Of a stretch of 64,000 nt of DNA, positions 17,893 through 27,237 are shown piece by piece. Position 1 is the first letter of the stretch. Each line of letters begins with the position of its first letter. Where the stretch lies: the NCBI RefSeq assembly GCF_000807775.2, contig NZ_CP047385.1, positions 124,001 to 188,000 on the forward strand, written 5' to 3'. Source of the stretch: Pandoraea fibrosis (GTDB lineage Bacteria; Pseudomonadota; Gammaproteobacteria; Burkholderiales; Burkholderiaceae). The notes below the pieces were generated by a model. That model worked only from the letters and a program-made list of their open reading frames with translations, had not been told where the DNA came from and made no database searches. The position numbers and the translations under genes were made by a program.

Positions 17893-17931
17893 AAACAAAA
17901 CCGCCGCCCGGGCGTGAGCCTCGGGCGGCGG
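17893..17931 (-). terminator. Terminator for the 18000-18422 gene
   Basis: CCGCCGCCCG (17901-17910) pairs with CGGGCGGCGG (17922-17931). On the minus strand the stem is followed by TTTTGTTTGG, which gives leftward termination; rightward there is no T run, though the hairpin could also slow the EamA transcript. Confidence 0.7.
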
Positions 17932-17999
17932 TGGGTCGACGCTTGTCACGGGGGGCAACGCTGACGTTTGCCCCTCGTGCTGTCAGTGTCGATGCGGCA

Positions 18000-18422
18000 T
18001 CAGGCATCGTCGTCGAGCCACGGCACTTCGACGTCGGTCAGGAAGGCGACCATCGCGAGCGGACGCGCTTCATGGCGGCCCATCTTGCCATCGGCACGGT
18101 GCCACACCACCCGGAACGTCTCCGGATGTTTGTCGGCAATCAACTGCACGGTGCGCAGCTCTTCCTCTTCGGCTTCGTCGATGGGGCCGTCGAACGACAG
18201 TACGAGTGCCTGCGGCCACACACCGTCTTCCGGGTCGTAGACCTTGTCGCCGTTAGGCACGTCTACCACCGCTTCGACGCCGATCGTTGCCGACGCTGCC
18301 ACGATCATCTCGCCAAGCGCGCGCAACAACGCGGTTGCACGGGCAGAGTTGATCTGGCGCATGGCGAGATCGCCGCGCGTCAGGGCTTGTTCCAGCTTGG
18401 GATCGGTTTTTTGTTTGGACAT
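18000..18422 (-). CDS. Conserved hypothetical protein, acidic C-terminus
   Basis: 140 residues from the ATG at 18422 (MSKQKTDPKLEQALTRGDLA). That start is chosen for the GAGGAA just upstream; a longer frame adds 17 residues without support. The protein is soluble, with no signal or membrane segment. A helical N-terminal half (INSARATALLRALGEMIVAA) leads into a beta-rich part containing KVYDPEDGVWPQALVLSFDG, FRVVWHRADGKMGRHEARP and a strongly acidic end (EVPWLDDDA). I do not recognise a domain. It is monocistronic with its own terminator. Confidence 0.65.
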   Translation of the reverse strand: MSKQKTDPKLEQALTRGDLAMRQINSARATALLRALGEMIVAASATIGVEAVVDVPNGDKVYDPEDGVWPQALVLSFDGPIDEAEEEELRTVQLIADKHPETFRVVWHRADGKMGRHEARPLAMVAFLTDVEVPWLDDDA

Positions 18423-18616
18423 GCGGTTCCTCGGTAAAACGTTAGCCACCACGCAGCGGCCGTGCCATGTCACTGCGACACCGACGTCATACGTGGGGTT
18501 CCGATGCTACCACCGTCAAGCACGCCGGGGCGCATTACAATGCGGGTTTTCGATATTGACGCTTTTTCGCGCGCTGCCGTACTTCGGCCTGTGCGCTGCC
18601 CCGGAGCCCCGCCGTC

Positions 18617-18970
18617 ATGGATTCACCCAAGCCCGCCCAATCGGATCAACGCCCTCAAAATCCGTCGTCTGAGCCCAGCGACGTCTACGTGCGCCTGCTC
18701 AGTGAGACCGCCAAGATCGACTGGAAGGACCTGGAGTCGTTTTTCGCACGCGGGGTGCTGCTGTACGTTGCCCCCGGCGTTGACCTCGTGTCGGTCGCCG
18801 AGGCGGTGGCGAACGACGACAAGGACACCGTGTCGCAATGGCTCTCGTCGGGCATGGTGCAGCGCATGCAAGCCGAACACGCGAATGACTACGCCACGCG
18901 CACGCCCGAGCTTTGGGCCGTTGTCGTGGCACCGTGGGTGCTGGTACAGGAGCGTGGCATCGGCGCGTGA
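18617..18970 (+). CDS. DUF2288 family protein
   Basis: 117 residues. After a polar leader of about 20 residues the DUF2288 pattern follows: LLSETAKIDWKDLESFFARG, VLLYVAPGVDLVSVAEAVAN and the C-terminal ELWAVVVAPWVLVQERG. Proteins of this family are small, cytosolic and of unknown function, occurring widely in proteobacteria and cyanobacteria. It is divergent from the 18000-18422 gene (about 194 bp between them). Confidence 0.8.
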   Translation: MDSPKPAQSDQRPQNPSSEPSDVYVRLLSETAKIDWKDLESFFARGVLLYVAPGVDLVSVAEAVANDDKDTVSQWLSSGMVQRMQAEHANDYATRTPELWAVVVAPWVLVQERGIGA

Positions 18971-19055
18971 CGACCATGCACTGCCGCTATCCGCACGCGG
19001 TGCGACAGCGCACGGCGACTCGCGAACCGTCCCTGTCAGACCGTATCCGGCGATA

Positions 19056-19430
19056 TCAGTCAGTCACGCCCGCCTCGACGAGGCGTCGCGTGCAGTCTTC
19101 CAGCAGATCCTGCGCGACGACCGACGCGTAAGCATAGTCCGCGTCGAGCGATTCCATCATTTCATGTGCCGTATACAGGCCGGCCTCGCGAGAGAGCGTG
19201 CCGGCCAGTTCGCGCGCGAAATCGTCGCTCAAGGTCGATAGCAGGCGTCGCTCCTCCAGCGGCAATTGCAGCTTCGAGCGCGACAGCCACATCTGTGCGA
19301 GGGTGGCGCCCTGTTTGTCCGTCATCCACTGCCCGTGTTCGTAGAACGCCGACAGACGCTCGGCCGTCAGAGCGAACAGCAGCGCGCGGCGGGTGTTGAA
19401 ATTCAGACGAATCGGTGTGGCTTCCGGCAT
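19056..19430 (-). CDS. Conserved hypothetical protein
   Basis: 124 residues, soluble and mostly helical by composition (RALLFALTAERLSAFYEHG, MTDKQGATLAQMWLSRSKLQ, LSTLSDDFARELAGTLSREA). No signal peptide, metal site or known motif is evident. It lies 48 bp upstream of the LysR stop codon region on the same strand order (LysR at 19479-20372 is upstream), so the two may be co-transcribed. Codon usage looks like that of its neighbours. Confidence 0.6.
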   Translation of the reverse strand: MPEATPIRLNFNTRRALLFALTAERLSAFYEHGQWMTDKQGATLAQMWLSRSKLQLPLEERRLLSTLSDDFARELAGTLSREAGLYTAHEMMESLDADYAYASVVAQDLLEDCTRRLVEAGVTD

Positions 19431-19478
19431 GACGGCAACCGCAGTGAGCGGACAAAAACGGGATAGGGGGCAAAGGTA

Positions 19479-20372
19479 TCACGCGAAGAGCCGCAACAGC
19501 GCATTGCGCGCGTGCCGGATCAGGTCGGTCTCGTCGGCGCGTCCGGGCAGCAGGTGGAATTCCGCGCGCGGCAGCGGCGGCAGGCCGAGCGACGCCGGAC
19601 ACACGATGAGATCGGACGTGAGCGCCGATTCGTTCAGGCAAGAGATACCCAGTCCGGCCCCGAGCGCCAGTTGCATGCCAGCCACGCCCGCCGCCGAGTG
19701 AGAGACGCGGTAAGGCACCTTGTGCCGCTCGAGCACACTGAGCACGAGGCTTTGCAGCGCACACGAGGGCGGCAGCGTCACCAGCGGCAACGGCTCGTCG
19801 ACCGGCTCGGCCAGCGTCGACGACATCGCCCACACGAGACGCTCGCGGCGTACCAGCGTCCCCGGCGTGCGATAGCCCAGCGCCTTGGCGCCCCGCCCGA
19901 CATCCTCATTCATCAGGCGTAACGCCAACCCCACATCGAAGTGTTCGCCGGTCAGCGCGGTGCGCTCGATTTGCGCGCTTTGCATGGCGCTCACATGCAG
20001 ACGCAGGCGCGGATAAAGGCTTGTGAACCGCTTGAGTACGCGCCCGACGTCGTGGGGGCGATAGTAATCCGTGATGGCGATGCGCAACTCGCCATCGAGC
20101 AGCACCCCTTGCAGATCTTCAAACGCTGCTTCGGACAGCGCCGTAATCTGCCGCGCATAGGCGAGGAGTCGCGTGCCCGCAGGGGTCGGGCGCATGCCTT
20201 TGCGCGAGCGCACCAGCAACGGCTGTCCGGCGCGCTCTTCGAGCTTCTTGAGTTGCTCACTCACGGTCGATTGCGACAGAAAGATCTGCTCGGCCGCGGC
20301 CGAAATGCTGCCGGCATCGTGAATGGCGATAAAGGTACGCAACTGCGTGAGATCGAAGGCACGGGCATTCAT
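19479..20372 (-). CDS. LysR-type regulator
   Basis: 297 residues from ATG 20372 (MNARAFDLTQLRTFIAIHDA); a frame extending further upstream is ignored because it would put 75 non-homologous residues before the helix-turn-helix. DNA-binding region SISAAAEQIFLSQSTVSEQL, then the effector domain (GELRIAITDYYRPHDVGRVL). It is divergent from the MFS transporter at 20600, 227 bp away, and presumably controls it. The ligand is unknown. Confidence 0.82.
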   Translation of the reverse strand: MNARAFDLTQLRTFIAIHDAGSISAAAEQIFLSQSTVSEQLKKLEERAGQPLLVRSRKGMRPTPAGTRLLAYARQITALSEAAFEDLQGVLLDGELRIAITDYYRPHDVGRVLKRFTSLYPRLRLHVSAMQSAQIERTALTGEHFDVGLALRLMNEDVGRGAKALGYRTPGTLVRRERLVWAMSSTLAEPVDEPLPLVTLPPSCALQSLVLSVLERHKVPYRVSHSAAGVAGMQLALGAGLGISCLNESALTSDLIVCPASLGLPPLPRAEFHLLPGRADETDLIRHARNALLRLFA

Positions 20373-20599
20373 GGCATCTCTCGGATGGCATCGCGTTGAC
20401 GGCACAGGCGCCGCACCGTCACTTCCGAAGATGATCCGGAAAACACGATATAAGTCATCGAATTTTCCCGCTTTTCCGATGGATTGTCTATCCGTAGGAT
20501 GCGGAGCATGGTGTCCCGAATCGGGGTTTGGTGCGAGACGGGATGCCGCGACTTCTCCGCTCTGAGCCGCGTGCCCGCGGGCCGCGCACCGTGTCACCT

Positions 20600-21955
20600 A
20601 TGAATGAACGGCTGTGTACTGCCCCTGCTGCTGTGACCGCGACCAGCCATCAGGCGCCACCTGTGCTGGGCCCGTCACCCCTCACCCACAAACTCGGACG
20701 TAACCATCGTTGGAAGGTGCTGGGCGTTGGCGTGGCGGCCAACTGCAGCTTCGCCGCCGCGATGGGCGGCATTCCCGCCACGGCCGTGCAGATGCGCAGC
20801 GCCTATGCGCTTGCCAACGGCGACCTCGGACTCGTGCTCGGCATGATCGGTCTGGGCATTGCCATTTCCGAATTACCGTGGGGCATGCTGACCGACCGCT
20901 GGGGCGACCGGCGGGTGCTGCTCGTCGGGCTGATGGTGACGGCGGCGGCGCTCGTTTGCCTCGCGTTGTGGGGCGTGCCAACGAAGCATTACGTGCCGTC
21001 GATGCCGATGCTCGCGGCGGGCATGCTGGCCATCGGCGTACTCGGTGGCAGTGTGAACGGATCGAGCGGTCGTGCGGTCATGCGCTGGTTTCACGATAGC
21101 GAACGCGGTCTGGCCATGAGCGTGCGGCAATGCGCCGTGCCGATGGGCGGTGGCATCGGCGCGCTGATATTGCCGGGCACGGCGTTGCACTTCGGCTTCA
21201 GCGCGGTGTATTTCGAATTGGCGATCGCGTGCGTCGCCGCCGCGTTCATGGCATGGCGATGGCTGCTCGAGCCGCCGGAGGAACCGCATGAAACCGCCAG
21301 CACGGCAGCTCGTGCAGCGAGTGCTTCGGGCGGGCGTCCGGCCGCGAGCTATACGCCGTTGCGCGATGCGCGTCTGTTGAGCACTGCGCTGGGCATGGCG
21401 GTGCTGGCGATGCCGCAAATCGCTGTGCTGACGTTTGGCACCGTGTTCTTGCACGACTTTGCGCATGTCAGCGTGGCGACGATTTCCTTCACGCTGGGCG
21501 CTGTGCAGACGGGCGCGGCGATCACCCGCGTGTGGAGCGGGCGTTATACGGACAAGCGTCGTAATCGCCCGGCGTATTTGCGCGTGTGCACGATTGTCGT
21601 CGGTGTGGTTTTCGCGCTGCTGGCGCTGCTCGTCACGGCGCTCGCGCATCGTCCCGATTGGCTCGCACACGGCACACCGTGGTTGATCGCGCTGTTGATT
21701 GCGGGCGGCGTCGTCGCGTCGGCGTGGCACGGTGTCGCGTTCACCGAGCTGGCAACGCTCGCGGGAGCCTCGCGTGCCGGGACAGCGCTGGGCATCGGCA
21801 ACACAGGCGTCTTCCTGACGATGTTCCTCACGCCGCTCGCGATCCCGTTGCTGCTGTCGATTGGCAGTTGGGGACTGGTATGGGCGGGTGGTTTGATCTG
21901 CGCCGCGCTGGCGTGGCCGCTCTTTGTCTGGTCGCATCGCCAACGGACATCTTGA
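20600..21955 (+). CDS. MFS transporter
   Basis: 451 residues from the ATG at 20600; a TTG at 20528 in the same frame is possible but gives a non-conserved leader, and neither has a strong ribosome site. About 12 membrane helices; the first MFS loop has TDRWGDRRVLL, and a long polar loop (EPPEEPHETASTAARAASA) separates the two six-helix halves. The order regulator-divergent-transporter suggests induced uptake or efflux of one compound. Substrate is not evident from sequence. Confidence 0.8.
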   Translation: MNERLCTAPAAVTATSHQAPPVLGPSPLTHKLGRNHRWKVLGVGVAANCSFAAAMGGIPATAVQMRSAYALANGDLGLVLGMIGLGIAISELPWGMLTDRWGDRRVLLVGLMVTAAALVCLALWGVPTKHYVPSMPMLAAGMLAIGVLGGSVNGSSGRAVMRWFHDSERGLAMSVRQCAVPMGGGIGALILPGTALHFGFSAVYFELAIACVAAAFMAWRWLLEPPEEPHETASTAARAASASGGRPAASYTPLRDARLLSTALGMAVLAMPQIAVLTFGTVFLHDFAHVSVATISFTLGAVQTGAAITRVWSGRYTDKRRNRPAYLRVCTIVVGVVFALLALLVTALAHRPDWLAHGTPWLIALLIAGGVVASAWHGVAFTELATLAGASRAGTALGIGNTGVFLTMFLTPLAIPLLLSIGSWGLVWAGGLICAALAWPLFVWSHRQRTS

Positions 21956-22034
21956 GCACTGCGGCGGGAGGCCGCATCATGAGCATCGATTCATACGTGT
22001 GAAATTCTGGAACGCTCACCGAGGAAGCGATGAC

Positions 22035-22940
22035 ATGAGAGATCTGCCGCCTACCGCCACGTTGCGTGCTTTCGAGGTCGCGACACGGCACGCAACGTTT
22101 ACCTCTGCGTCAGAGGAGCTGCACATCACCCAAAGTGCGGTCAGTCATCAGCTAAAGCACCTCGAAGACCTGTGGGGGTTGCAACTGTTCGAGCGAGGCA
22201 GGTCGTTACGCCTGACACCGGCAGGTGCAGCCCTCGCGCCGATCGTGCGCGAGTTTTTCATGAGTCTGGGGGCAACGCTCGCCGACCTGAGAGAGCAAAA
22301 AGGTCGAGTCCGGCTCAGAGTCAGTACCACGTATTCCTTCGCCCTGAAATGGTTGCTGCCCCGACTGCCGAGTCTGTCCCGGCAGCACCCGGAAATTCTG
22401 GTCACGCTCGAAACCACCGACACTGCCATCCATTTTTCGAGCACGGAACCGGAGGTTGCGATCCGTTTCGGCAGTGGAAATTACCCGGCACTGCATTCGG
22501 ACTTCATGTTCAGGGAGCAGATTTTTCCGGTGGCCAGTCCCGAACTTCTGAACCGCTTTGGCGTACCGCACGACCCTGCCGAATTATTACGCTACCCGCT
22601 GCTCACGCGCGATGGTTCCGATCTGGTGCCGAAATGGGCGCTTTGGTTTCAACAAGTCGGGGTGGCCATATCGGCGCTCAAGGAAAACGTCAGATTTGCC
22701 GACACCAACATGACGATTGAAGCGGCGCTGTTGGGGCAGGGAGTTGCACTGGCAAGAAGTGGCCACGTGGAAGCCGAGATTGGCGACGGCAGTCTGGTCC
22801 GGCTGTTTGACGTTCCGTTCCCGTCTCCCGTGGCCTACTACTTCGTCTGCCCGAAGGGCGTCGAGTCGCAGCCCCACATCGTCAACTTTCGTCACTGGCT
22901 TCTGGCGGAGTCCGGCAAAGCTCAGCAAGTCTATCGTTGA
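22035..22940 (+). CDS. LysR-type regulator (GcvA-like subgroup)
   Basis: 301 residues from ATG 22035, which has GAGGAAG about nine bases upstream. N-terminus MRDLPPTATLRAFEVATRHA and helix-turn-helix TFTSASEELHITQSAVSHQL are typical of the GcvA/AmpR branch of LysR proteins. The effector domain contains RLRVSTTYSFALKWLLPRL and ends with SPVAYYFVCPKG. It lies 79 bp after the MFS gene on the same strand and 74 bp before an EamA transporter, so it may regulate the latter. It is not divergent from its probable target, unlike most LysR genes in this window. Confidence 0.83.
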   Translation: MRDLPPTATLRAFEVATRHATFTSASEELHITQSAVSHQLKHLEDLWGLQLFERGRSLRLTPAGAALAPIVREFFMSLGATLADLREQKGRVRLRVSTTYSFALKWLLPRLPSLSRQHPEILVTLETTDTAIHFSSTEPEVAIRFGSGNYPALHSDFMFREQIFPVASPELLNRFGVPHDPAELLRYPLLTRDGSDLVPKWALWFQQVGVAISALKENVRFADTNMTIEAALLGQGVALARSGHVEAEIGDGSLVRLFDVPFPSPVAYYFVCPKGVESQPHIVNFRHWLLAESGKAQQVYR

Positions 22941-23014
22941 CCCATGAGGATTCACTCATCCTGCAATGAGGAGACTTCGCTTAACCCAGGGGCCGATGAT
23001 GCTTAGTATGGCGT

Positions 23015-23842
23015 ATGCCTTTTCACATCGTTCTCCTGGTACTGATGGCGGCCCTTCTGCATGCCAGTTGGAATGCGCTGCTGCGTGGCGGGGCCGACCG
23101 GCTTTGGTCGATGACGATCATGTGTGTGGCCGTGGCGATCGCCAGCGCCGCAATCGCCCTGTTTCTGAAGCCGCCAGCCGAAGCCAGTTGGGGGTATGCC
23201 GTGCTTTCTGCGATGCTGCACGTTGGCTATAACCTGTTTCTTGTCAGGAGCTATCGAGCGGGCGAGCTCGGACAGACCTATCCGATTGCACGAGGCTCCT
23301 CCCCCGTGATGATCGTCGTCGCGGCATCGGTGTTCGCTGGAGAGAAGATCGGGATCGATGCCTTGCTCGGCGTTGTGCTGGTGTCGGGCGGCATCGTTTT
23401 CCTGGCCTTCACCGGGCGCGGGCTCGCCCTCACCAGCCTGCCCTACGCCTTGGGAACCGGGTGTTTCATTGCGGCTTACAGCGTGGCAGACGGCATCGGC
23501 GTGCGCCTGTCCGGCGCTCCGCTGGCCTACACGGTCTGGATGTGCGCTTTGTGGGGCATCTTGATGCCAGGGGTGTACATCGGGCTGCGCGGCGCAGGTA
23601 GTCTGCTGGCTATCCGCCCCGGATTCGCGCAGGCACTTGTCGGCGGATGGGTCTCTCTTCTGGCCTACGGAATTGTGATCTACGCCATGGCTCGCGCGCC
23701 CATGGGGGCGGTATCGGCACTGCGAGAAACCAGTGTGCTTTTCGCCGCGCTGATTGGGTATGTCTTCCTTGGCGATGCGTTGACCGTTCGGAAGATGTTG
23801 GCGTGCACTGTCATTGCCATCGGGGCGGCGATGATCGGATGA
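23015..23842 (+). CDS. EamA/DMT-family transporter
   Basis: 275 residues with about ten membrane helices. It begins MPFHIVLLVLMAALLHASWN, where the HASWNALLRGG segment recurs in a subgroup of small EamA proteins; VGYNLFLVRSYRAGELGQTY and YPIARGSSPVM follow, and the second repeat ends with ALIGYVFLGDALTVRKM. Substrate unknown. It lies between a GcvA-like LysR regulator and a PanE-like reductase on the same strand. Confidence 0.8.
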   Translation: MPFHIVLLVLMAALLHASWNALLRGGADRLWSMTIMCVAVAIASAAIALFLKPPAEASWGYAVLSAMLHVGYNLFLVRSYRAGELGQTYPIARGSSPVMIVVAASVFAGEKIGIDALLGVVLVSGGIVFLAFTGRGLALTSLPYALGTGCFIAAYSVADGIGVRLSGAPLAYTVWMCALWGILMPGVYIGLRGAGSLLAIRPGFAQALVGGWVSLLAYGIVIYAMARAPMGAVSALRETSVLFAALIGYVFLGDALTVRKMLACTVIAIGAAMIG

Positions 23843-23960
23843 CGCTCACACTAACGAGCGTCGTGCAGAGCTATTTCGGATAGCAATATAGACGAGGAAG
23901 GCCATCGGGCGTCGCGCGCTCGCATGACCGGAATGACAAGACAACAGGAGCACCATCACG

Positions 23961-24851
23961 ATGTCAGAGAATCCATCCGTTGCCATCCTGGGCCCGGGGG
24001 CAATTGGCACGACCGTCGCCGCTGCGATGCATGCGGCTGGACGCACGCCGGCGATATACGGCCGCACGAGGCATGAGCATCTGGTGCTGCGTACCGATAG
24101 CGATCGCATTGTGGTTCCGGGGCCGGTGAGGACGGATCCCGTCGAGATCCGGGACACATTCGATCTGGTGTTCGTCGCGGTCAAGTCGACACAGGTAGCG
24201 GCAGCGGCCCCTTTGCTTTCGGCATTGTGCGACGCCAGGACGGTGGTCTGCGTGCTGCAAAACGGACTTGAGCAGAAAGCGCTTGTCGCGCCGCACGTGC
24301 ATGGAGGGCCAGTGCTGCCATCGGTGGTCTGGTTTCCTGCGCAACGCGAACCGGATGCCTCGGTTTGGCTGCGTGGCAAGGCGCGCCTCACCTTGCCTGA
24401 CGCACCGGGGACCCGCCTGGTGCTCGAGGCTTTGCGTGGCACATGGTGTTCGGTCGACGTCGCAACGGATTTCACATCCGTCGCCTGGCGAAAGCTTCTA
24501 CAGAACGCGGTAGCCGGGTTGATGGTGCTGACAAATCGTCGCGCCGGCATGTTCTCCCGAAGTGACATCGCCGGGCTGGCACTGGCCTATCTACGGGAGT
24601 GTCTCGAGGTGGCTCGTGCGGCGGGGGCGACACTGGGCGACGAAGTCGCGCAAGCGATCGTGGATCAATTCGCCCATTCTCCGTCCGACTTGGGCACATC
24701 GATCCTTGCCGACCGGCAAGCCGGGCGCCCGCTCGAATGGGACAGCCGAAACGGGGTGGTGCAGCGATATGCGCGTGCGCGCGGCATTCCTACGCCAATC
24801 AGCGATCTGATCGTGCCCCTTCTGGCTGCGGCCAGCGACGGGCCCGGTTGA
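23961..24851 (+). CDS. 2-dehydropantoate 2-reductase-like (PanE/ApbA) oxidoreductase
   Basis: 296 residues, cytosolic. The N-terminal Rossmann motif is VAILGPGAIGTTVAAAM (family usually GxGxxG), with VFVAVKSTQ and VVCVLQNGLEQ as the next ketopantoate-reductase blocks. The C-terminal helical domain contains WRKLLQNAVAGLMVLTNRRA, where the conserved Lys is expected. ACAGGAG precedes the ATG. Canonical PanE makes pantoate for coenzyme A, but many paralogues act on other 2-keto acids. No pan gene is nearby, so the specific reaction is open. Confidence 0.78.
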   Translation: MSENPSVAILGPGAIGTTVAAAMHAAGRTPAIYGRTRHEHLVLRTDSDRIVVPGPVRTDPVEIRDTFDLVFVAVKSTQVAAAAPLLSALCDARTVVCVLQNGLEQKALVAPHVHGGPVLPSVVWFPAQREPDASVWLRGKARLTLPDAPGTRLVLEALRGTWCSVDVATDFTSVAWRKLLQNAVAGLMVLTNRRAGMFSRSDIAGLALAYLRECLEVARAAGATLGDEVAQAIVDQFAHSPSDLGTSILADRQAGRPLEWDSRNGVVQRYARARGIPTPISDLIVPLLAAASDGPG

Positions 24852-24888
24852 GTCGCGGCGTCCGGGGAGGGGCAGAATCTCTGCGGGT

Positions 24889-25797
24889 TCAGGGCAGGTG
24901 GACGTTGGCCACAAGAAAGTCGAGAAACGCACGGACGCGTGCAGGCAAATGGCCACCTTGGCCGACATACACGGCGTGCACCGGCTCCAGGTCGCCCGGG
25001 TTGTAGTCCTCCAGCACGGTGACGAGTCGTCCCGCGCGCAAATCGGCATCGACGTGATAACGGGAATGGCGCGCCAGTCCCAGTCCTTCAATGGCGAGCT
25101 TGCGCATGGTGTCGCCGTCGCTTACCACCATATTGCCGATCTGCGGGTAGTGCGTGATGCCTCCCGCACCGTCGAGAAACGGCCAGCCCTGTACCTGACG
25201 GTCGAAGTTGAAGGCCATGACGTTGTGATGAATCAGGTCGGCGGGCGAGCGCAGCGGGCCGTTGCGCGCGAGATATTCGGGCGACGCCACCACATGCACG
25301 CGACTTTCCCCGAGCTTGCGAGCCACCAGCCGCGAGTCGCGCAATGGGCCTGCGCGCACGGCCACGTCGGCGCGCTGCTCCAGCAAGTCGACGACCGTGT
25401 CGGTGAGGGTCAGATCGAGGCGGATCTCGGGGTACTTGGCGAGAAATGCCGGGATGACCGGCAGCAGGTACAGCGAGCCGATCGGCACGCTGGAATTCAC
25501 GCGCAACAGGCCGCGCGGTACGGCGCCCGCCGCCGCTTCGCGCTCGGCGGCTTCGATGTCGGCCAGCACGCGCAACGCGCGCTCGTGAAACGACGTGCCT
25601 TCGGGGGTGAGTTGCAGACGTCGCGTCGAGCGATTGAACAGTCGCGCCCCCAGACGCGACTCAAGCCGGGCGATCAGTTTGCTGACGGCAGACGGCGTCA
25701 TATGCAACGCGCGCGCCGCCGCCGAGAACCCGCCCAGCTCCACGACGCGAGCGAAAACTTCCATATCGCCTGAGCGATTGACGTCCTGTCGACCCAT
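24889..25797 (-). CDS. LysR-type regulator (CrgA/DmlR-like subgroup)
   Basis: 302 residues. The start MGRQDVNRSGDMEVFARVVE and helix-turn-helix GFSAAARALHMTPSAVSKLI belong to the subgroup in which the effector domain begins LLRVNSSVPIGSLYLLPVIP. Divergent from the MFS transporter at 25979 with 181 bp between them; a perfect 7-bp inverted repeat of LysR spacing lies in that gap (25842-25860). It is likely an autoregulated activator or repressor of the transporter. Confidence 0.85.
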   Translation of the reverse strand: MGRQDVNRSGDMEVFARVVELGGFSAAARALHMTPSAVSKLIARLESRLGARLFNRSTRRLQLTPEGTSFHERALRVLADIEAAEREAAAGAVPRGLLRVNSSVPIGSLYLLPVIPAFLAKYPEIRLDLTLTDTVVDLLEQRADVAVRAGPLRDSRLVARKLGESRVHVVASPEYLARNGPLRSPADLIHHNVMAFNFDRQVQGWPFLDGAGGITHYPQIGNMVVSDGDTMRKLAIEGLGLARHSRYHVDADLRAGRLVTVLEDYNPGDLEPVHAVYVGQGGHLPARVRAFLDFLVANVHLP

Positions 25798-25841
25798 CGG
25801 ATGTGCCCCCTGACCCTTGCTACGACTGGCTTTGCGCGATG

Positions 25842-25860
25842 TTGTGACATCAAGTCACAA
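25842..25860. promoter_or_regulatory. Candidate LysR operator upstream of MFS gene
   Basis: TTGTGAC (25842-25848), five bases, GTCACAA (25854-25860): a perfect 7-bp inverted repeat with T-N11-A geometry, 44 bp upstream of the LysR start and 118 bp upstream of the MFS start. An AT-rich stretch follows immediately to the right, as expected for a promoter. Confidence 0.6.
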
Positions 25861-25978
25861 ATCATTTTCCTTTAAGCAGTCTATTTCATCAATGCAAGGG
25901 CGTCTATATTCCGCACATCGGTTCACGACCGTCGCCTCGGCGGCGTGACCTTTCCTCATATTCAGACAGGAGTTTTCC

Positions 25979-27172
25979 GTGCCCATCGCCCTCTACGCCC
26001 TGACCGCCGGTGCCTTCGGCATTGGCGTGACGGAGTTTGTCATCATGGGTCTGCTGCTCAACGTCGGCGCCGATTTCGGCGTCTCGATCGCGGCCGCCGG
26101 CCTGCTTATTTCCGGTTATGCGTTGGGGGTTGTCGTTGGCGCCCCGCTCATGACGACCGCCACCGCTCGCTGGCCGCGCAAGACCGTGCTGCTGGTGCTC
26201 ATGGCGATCTTCACGATCGGCAACGCGGCCTGTGCGCTGGCGCCCAGCTATGGCGCGCTGATGGCGGCCCGCGTGCTGACTTCGTTCGCGCACGGGACGT
26301 TCTTCGGTGTCGGTTCGGTCGTGGCGACCGGTCTGGTGCCGCGTGAGCGTCGTGCGTCGGCCATTGCGGTGATGTTTACCGGTCTGACCGTTGCAAACAT
26401 TCTCGGCGTGCCGTTCGGTACGTGGCTGGGCCAGCATTACGGCTGGCGTGCGAGCTTCTGGGCGGTTACCGTCATCGGTGCGCTGGCCTTCCTCGTGATC
26501 GCCTGGTTCGTGCCGAAGATCGCGGCACCGAAAGATGCGGGCGACTGGCGTGCCGATCTGCGTGCGCTGGCACGTCGTCCGGTGCTGCTCGGTTTGCTCA
26601 CGACGGTGCTCGGCTGGGTGGGCGTGTTCGGCGTCTTCACTTACATCGCGCCGTTGCTCACCGAAGTCACCGGCTTTGCCGAAGGCGCTGTCTCGCCGAT
26701 TCTGCTGATCTTCGGCGGGGGGCTGGTTGTCGGTAATCTGCTCGGCGGCAAACTCGCGGATCGTCGTGTCGTGCCGACCGTGTTGGGTAGCTTGCTGGCG
26801 CTGTCTGTTGTTCTCGGCTTGATGACGTTCGCCTTGCACTCGCAATGGCTGGCCATTGTGTTCGTGGCCCTGCTCGGTGCGGTGGCGTTCGCCACGGTCG
26901 CCCCGCTGCAACTGTGGGTGATGGAAAAGGCCTCGGGGGCGGGCGAAAGTCTCGCGTCGAGCTTCAACATCGCCGCGTTCAACCTCGGAAATGCTATTGG
27001 TGCCTGGCTCGGTGGGTTTGTCATCGACCACGGCCCGGGGTTGGCGGCAGTGCCCTGGGTGGCCGCGCTGGTGCCGCTGATCGGGGTGGGCGTTGCGGTG
27101 TTGAGCCTGCGCCTGGATCGTCGTGACGCGAAGCAACAACTCGCACCGAACTGCGAAACCCCTGCGCTGTAA
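25979..27172 (+). CDS. MFS transporter, DHA1 (AraJ/YdhP-like) family
   Basis: 397 residues from a GTG start with ACAGGAG seven bases upstream. About 12 membrane helices. The N-terminus PIALYALTAGAFGIGVTEFV and the motif FAHGTFFGVGSVVATGLVPR are typical of the AraJ/YdhP/NepI branch of drug:H+ antiporters. Members export sugars, nucleosides, arabinose-type compounds or drugs. Divergent LysR control suggests inducible export. Substrate not evident. Confidence 0.85.
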   Translation: MPIALYALTAGAFGIGVTEFVIMGLLLNVGADFGVSIAAAGLLISGYALGVVVGAPLMTTATARWPRKTVLLVLMAIFTIGNAACALAPSYGALMAARVLTSFAHGTFFGVGSVVATGLVPRERRASAIAVMFTGLTVANILGVPFGTWLGQHYGWRASFWAVTVIGALAFLVIAWFVPKIAAPKDAGDWRADLRALARRPVLLGLLTTVLGWVGVFGVFTYIAPLLTEVTGFAEGAVSPILLIFGGGLVVGNLLGGKLADRRVVPTVLGSLLALSVVLGLMTFALHSQWLAIVFVALLGAVAFATVAPLQLWVMEKASGAGESLASSFNIAAFNLGNAIGAWLGGFVIDHGPGLAAVPWVAALVPLIGVGVAVLSLRLDRRDAKQQLAPNCETPAL

Positions 27173-27237
27173 TGCACTGGATGGCCTGACGCGTGTGCGT
27201 CGGGCCATCGCCCCTTCAGGCCATGGCCCTCACGCCA

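Noticed and set aside
27173..27237. Repeated AGGCCAT/ATGGCCT words between the MFS gene and modE
   Set aside because: They form a hairpin (about 27181-27210) without a T tract and a few degenerate copies; probably a weak shared terminator, not a repeat family.
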